Shown here piece by piece: positions 30,607-32,603 of a stretch of 32,603 nt of DNA. The notes under the pieces were generated by a model that did no database searches, was not told the DNA's origin, and was given only the letters and a program-made list of their open reading frames with translations. The translations under genes were made by a program, and so were the position numbers. The stretch is from JAZRUF01 sp045636205 (lineage in GTDB: Bacteria; Bacillota; Clostridia; Oscillospirales; JAAYXM01), in the NCBI GenBank assembly GCA_045636205.1, contig JAZTXE010000075.1, positions 1 through 32,603 of the forward strand, read 5' to 3'. How positions within the stretch are numbered: position 1 is the first letter of the stretch; every line of letters begins with the position of its first letter.

Positions 30607-31473
30607 TTACTGTTGTTCTGGAAGATTAGTGCGCATACTCTGAGGAGAGATTCCATACGCAATTTTGAATCGTCTGAGGAAATTCGACAAGGATGCGAAA
30701 CCGCTTGCATAGCATATTTCTGTTACGCAAAGATTGCTGTTCATAAGAAGTTGGCGGGCAAAACTCAACTTCAAGTCGTTTAAATATTTGCTGTAAGTCT
30801 TTCCTGTGGTTTTTTTAAATACCTCGCAAAAATAATTAGGAGCATATCGGGATACTGCCGCAATTTCCTGCAGAGAGGGATTTTTTCTGAAATGGCTGTG
30901 AAGATATGAAAGCGCATGGTGAATAGTTGTGTTAAAGTGCGGATGGGGAACCTGCCCGTTTTTTTCTGCGAAACTCAAAAATGATATGAAGATACACTCC
31001 GTCAAATTGTGTATATACTTTTTATACATGAGGTCTTTTTTTTGATTTTCTTTTGTTTTGAGTTCGGCAAACAAAAGGTTGAACAGGTGGATGATGTGGT
31101 CATACTTATCGGGAGGTAAAGTAAGAATGCGTTGAGTGTCACCCAAACTCCAAAGTTTTGAAATAAGGACCGAATCTATGATATGTTCAGGAAACATAAC
31201 AGTACATAATTCCAAATTATCAATTGGTATTATTTTATGGAAATCTGCAGGAGTAAGCATGAATGCAGAACCTGCCTTAAGTTCGTATTCAATGCCGTTG
31301 AAAATATGAGAACCCTTTCCGGAGACCACGAATTCAATTTCAAAAAATTCGTGCCAGTGGAGGTCAGTACATGTTGGCAGAGTTCTGTGGTTTATGCGTA
31401 TACCTGATTCGTGCTCATATGTTCCTTGGTCGAGACTTGATAAATTAAGATGATTAATTTGGAAATTATTCAT
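30607..31473 (-). CDS. AraC family regulator with N-terminal cupin domain
   Basis: Two in-frame ATGs exist; I choose 31473 (288 residues) because AGGAGG is 9 nt away, compared with 3 nt for 31479. The N-terminal domain has LHWHEFFEIEFVVSGKG and ELKAGSAFMLTPADFHKI, the cupin sugar-sensing fold. The C-terminal 100 residues hold two helix-turn-helix motifs: NPSLQEIAAVSRYAPNYFCEVFKK and VTEICYASGFASLSNFLRRFK. It is directly upstream of the GH125 gene on the same strand, and a divergent secreted-protein gene follows at 32270. A role as activator of a mannoside-use locus is inferred. Confidence 0.93.
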   Translation of the reverse strand: MNNFQINHLNLSSLDQGTYEHESGIRINHRTLPTCTDLHWHEFFEIEFVVSGKGSHIFNGIEYELKAGSAFMLTPADFHKIIPIDNLELCTVMFPEHIIDSVLISKLWSLGDTQRILTLPPDKYDHIIHLFNLLFAELKTKENQKKDLMYKKYIHNLTECIFISFLSFAEKNGQVPHPHFNTTIHHALSYLHSHFRKNPSLQEIAAVSRYAPNYFCEVFKKTTGKTYSKYLNDLKLSFARQLLMNSNLCVTEICYASGFASLSNFLRRFKIAYGISPQSMRTNLPEQQ

Positions 31474-31498
31474 ACGCATTTACCTCCTATCCATTTAT

Positions 31499-31527
31499 AA
31501 AATAGCAATACTAATAGTTGTTGTCAA
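31499..31527 (-). promoter_or_regulatory. Promoter of the araC-type gene
   Basis: Minus-strand TTGACA (31522-31527), 17 nt, TATTTT (31499-31504). Confidence 0.7.
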
Positions 31528-31892
31528 GTTCATCTTAATATCTGCAATAAAAAGCTGAAATTGCGATAAGTGTGTTGTGGACTAAGGGGTTATACTAAAA
31601 ATGGTCGCGTGTATACAAATGTATGTTTAACAAAAATCTTAATAATTACAAATAGGGATAACGTTTAGAAAGATATAAGAAAAGTATTTGCCGATATGCT
31701 CTTGTTTGTGCTAAAAAACATAAATTACTTTCTTGTAAAATGATGGAATAAATGTGTAAAAATTCATCATAAATTCGGCGATGAATATCTGAAAATGGGC
31801 AAGAAACACCTTGTAAAAAAGGTATACTGATGCTGTGGAATTAGGGAGAAGTTGCTTTTTCTTTTAATGAACAAGAAATAGGAGAAAAAATC

Positions 31893-32021
31893 ATGGAAGT
31901 AAATACCAAATTCACAAAGCGCATTTTTTGCGCAGTTTACGCGCATGTTTTTTTGGAGAGAACCCCTTGCACTGCAAGGGGGTCGAGCATTTGCGCGCTT
32001 TTTGGGGAAAGAGTAGGTTAA
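31893..32021 (+). CDS. Possible 42-residue small ORF/leader peptide in a GC-rich structured patch
   Basis: ATG 31893 has AGGAG 7 nt upstream, and the frame stays open for 42 codons (begins MEVNTKFTKRIFCAV). It crosses strong internal hairpins. The peptide is basic and has no known motif. The base composition differs sharply from the AT-rich flanks, so this may be a repeat element or structured RNA rather than a gene. Confidence 0.3.
   Translation: MEVNTKFTKRIFCAVYAHVFLERTPCTARGSSICALFGERVG
31963..31981. repeat. Palindrome CCCCTTGCA-c-TGCAAGGGG
   Basis: A perfect 9-bp inverted repeat with a single-base centre. Nearby are GCGCA/TGCGC (31919-31933) and repeated GCGC words up to 32000. Together they could fold into a compact multi-hairpin structure. 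Confidence 0.6.
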
Positions 32022-32269
32022 TGTGTAAACAAGTGTTGCTGATAAATAACTTTGGTAATTTAATATGTGCTTTATGATATTTTCTGAATTTGTATAAAAA
32101 CACTTCAAATTTGACTTGTGCAAACATCTTAATTTTTGCAATATGTTTCTTTGAAAAATATAGGTGATATATCCACGGTGGGTTTATACTGAAATCAGCA
32201 GAATAGGAAAAAGTATATTCTTTTTTAAAATATATCTGCATTTGATTATAATAAGGAGGACAAAAAAAC

Positions 32270-32603
32270 ATGAAAACAAAAAACACACTCAGAAAACGCA
32301 TCATGTCATTTGCGCTTATACTATGTATGGTAGCGGCGTTCATCCCCGCAATGCCCGCCGAGTATGCTCAGGCAGCAGGTGAGACGATTGTCTATGATTT
32401 CACGGGATTGTCGACAGGGCAAACATTTCTGGTAAACAAAAAAACTACTACTGCTACTGAAGAAACTTTAAATTCATTCACTTATGATGCGATTGCTGCA
32501 TGCGAAGATAACAAAAGCACCGGAAGCTGGTGTATATCAAATGGTTCTGTATCTGCAGCTTCGGATAATTCATTCATTAGAGCATCGACGGATCTAATAC
32601 AGA
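32270..32603 (+). CDS. Secreted protein of unknown function (N-terminal part only)
   Basis: The ATG at 32270 follows AAGGAGGA by 9 nt and opens a frame running past the window end (111 residues seen). The N-terminus is a clear Sec signal peptide: basic MKTKNTLRKR, hydrophobic core FALILCMVAAFIP, and likely cleavage after AEYAQA. The mature part begins AGETIVYDFTGLSTGQTF and is Ser/Thr/Asn-rich, as in large extracellular carbohydrate-active or adhesive proteins. No catalytic domain is visible yet. Its position beside an AraC regulator and an alpha-mannosidase suggests polysaccharide use, but that is inference. Confidence 0.85.
   Translation, partial: MKTKNTLRKRIMSFALILCMVAAFIPAMPAEYAQAAGETIVYDFTGLSTGQTFLVNKKTTTATEETLNSFTYDAIAACEDNKSTGSWCISNGSVSAASDNSFIRASTDLIQ

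Larger units (their letters stand above)
31528..32269. other. Long AT-rich intergenic region before the secreted-protein gene
   Basis: About 740 nt with no convincing long ORF. It holds the small ORF and hairpin cluster at 31893-32021 and a weak plus-strand promoter, TTGCAA (32136-32141) / TATAGG (32159-32164). The rest is AT-rich without recognised signals. Its length suggests a long regulated leader or upstream activator sites for the gene at 32270. Confidence 0.6.

Noticed and set aside
31767..32343. Two overlapping minus-strand frames (124 and 143 residues)
   Set aside because: They overlap each other in different frames, are rich in Phe, Lys and Ile as expected for AT-rich noncoding DNA, lack ribosome sites, and one is antisense to the signal peptide of the gene at 32270.
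1..32603. CRISPR array, prophage or complete insertion sequence
   Set aside because: No regularly spaced direct repeats, no transposase, integrase or phage structural genes were seen in any frame.

Overview
The window looks like chromosomal DNA of a strict anaerobe from the Clostridia (Bacillota), probably an Oscillospirales/Ruminococcaceae-type gut bacterium. The evidence is a Spo0A with a canonical DNA-binding domain, a ferredoxin-dependent 2-oxoacid oxidoreductase, a monomeric [FeFe] hydrogenase, two DegV (FakB-type) proteins, strong GGAGG ribosome sites with GTG/TTG starts, and many sigma-A-type promoters and intrinsic terminators. I see no phage, CRISPR array, integrase or intact insertion sequence. 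The genus assignment is inference.

Layout. 1-1610 (minus): nanE (ManNAc-6-P epimerase) followed by an amidohydrolase cut by the window edge. 1740-5130 (plus): P-loop ATPase plus a four-subunit KOR/VOR-type 2-oxoacid:ferredoxin oxidoreductase, closed by a terminator. 5147-8335 (plus): an Ldh_2-family NAD(P)H oxidoreductase and a large GH42-like glycosidase with its own promoter. 8342-9960: CDF metal exporter and TetR regulator, divergent, with paired GAACA/TGTTC inverted repeats. 9990-11141: a promoter, a yybP-ykoY (Mn2+) riboswitch with a mutually exclusive terminator, and a CaCA-type cation exchanger. 11173-12099: DegV protein. 12140-15810 (minus): HAD phosphatase, Spo0A, and the uracil salvage pair uraA-upp. 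15911-16506: PAP2 phosphatase. 16570-18431 (minus): Na/Pi cotransporter. 18577-18740: tRNA-Trp with its own promoter and terminator. 18804-21359 (minus): DUF1846 protein and WYL regulator. 21383-23479 (minus): YfcE-like phosphodiesterase and [FeFe] hydrogenase. 23509-27467 (minus): operon marR - Fe-alcohol dehydrogenase - aldehyde dehydrogenase - degV behind a consensus promoter buried in a palindrome. 27525-28976: MATE exporter. 29058-29184: two strong hairpins with no obvious gene. 29218-31527 (minus): GH125 alpha-mannosidase and AraC regulator. 31528-32269: AT-rich intergenic region containing a GC-rich structured patch. 32270-end: start of a secreted protein.

The most interesting points are these. 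(i) The Spo0A receiver has Ser where the phosphorylated Asp should be and Glu-Glu in place of the acidic Asp pair, yet its DNA-binding domain is fully canonical. Two 0A-box-like sites one helical turn apart lie upstream, and a tiny leader ORF with a strong ribosome site precedes it. (ii) A Mn2+ riboswitch controls a CaCA exchanger, suggesting that the exchanger exports manganese. (iii) A MarR-controlled alcohol/aldehyde dehydrogenase pair is transcriptionally joined to a fatty-acid-binding DegV protein, suggesting a fatty-aldehyde/fatty-acid salvage unit. (iv) There is an unexplained 24-bp perfect inverted repeat near 29.15 kb.

All assignments were made by reading motifs and gene context; no database search was run.
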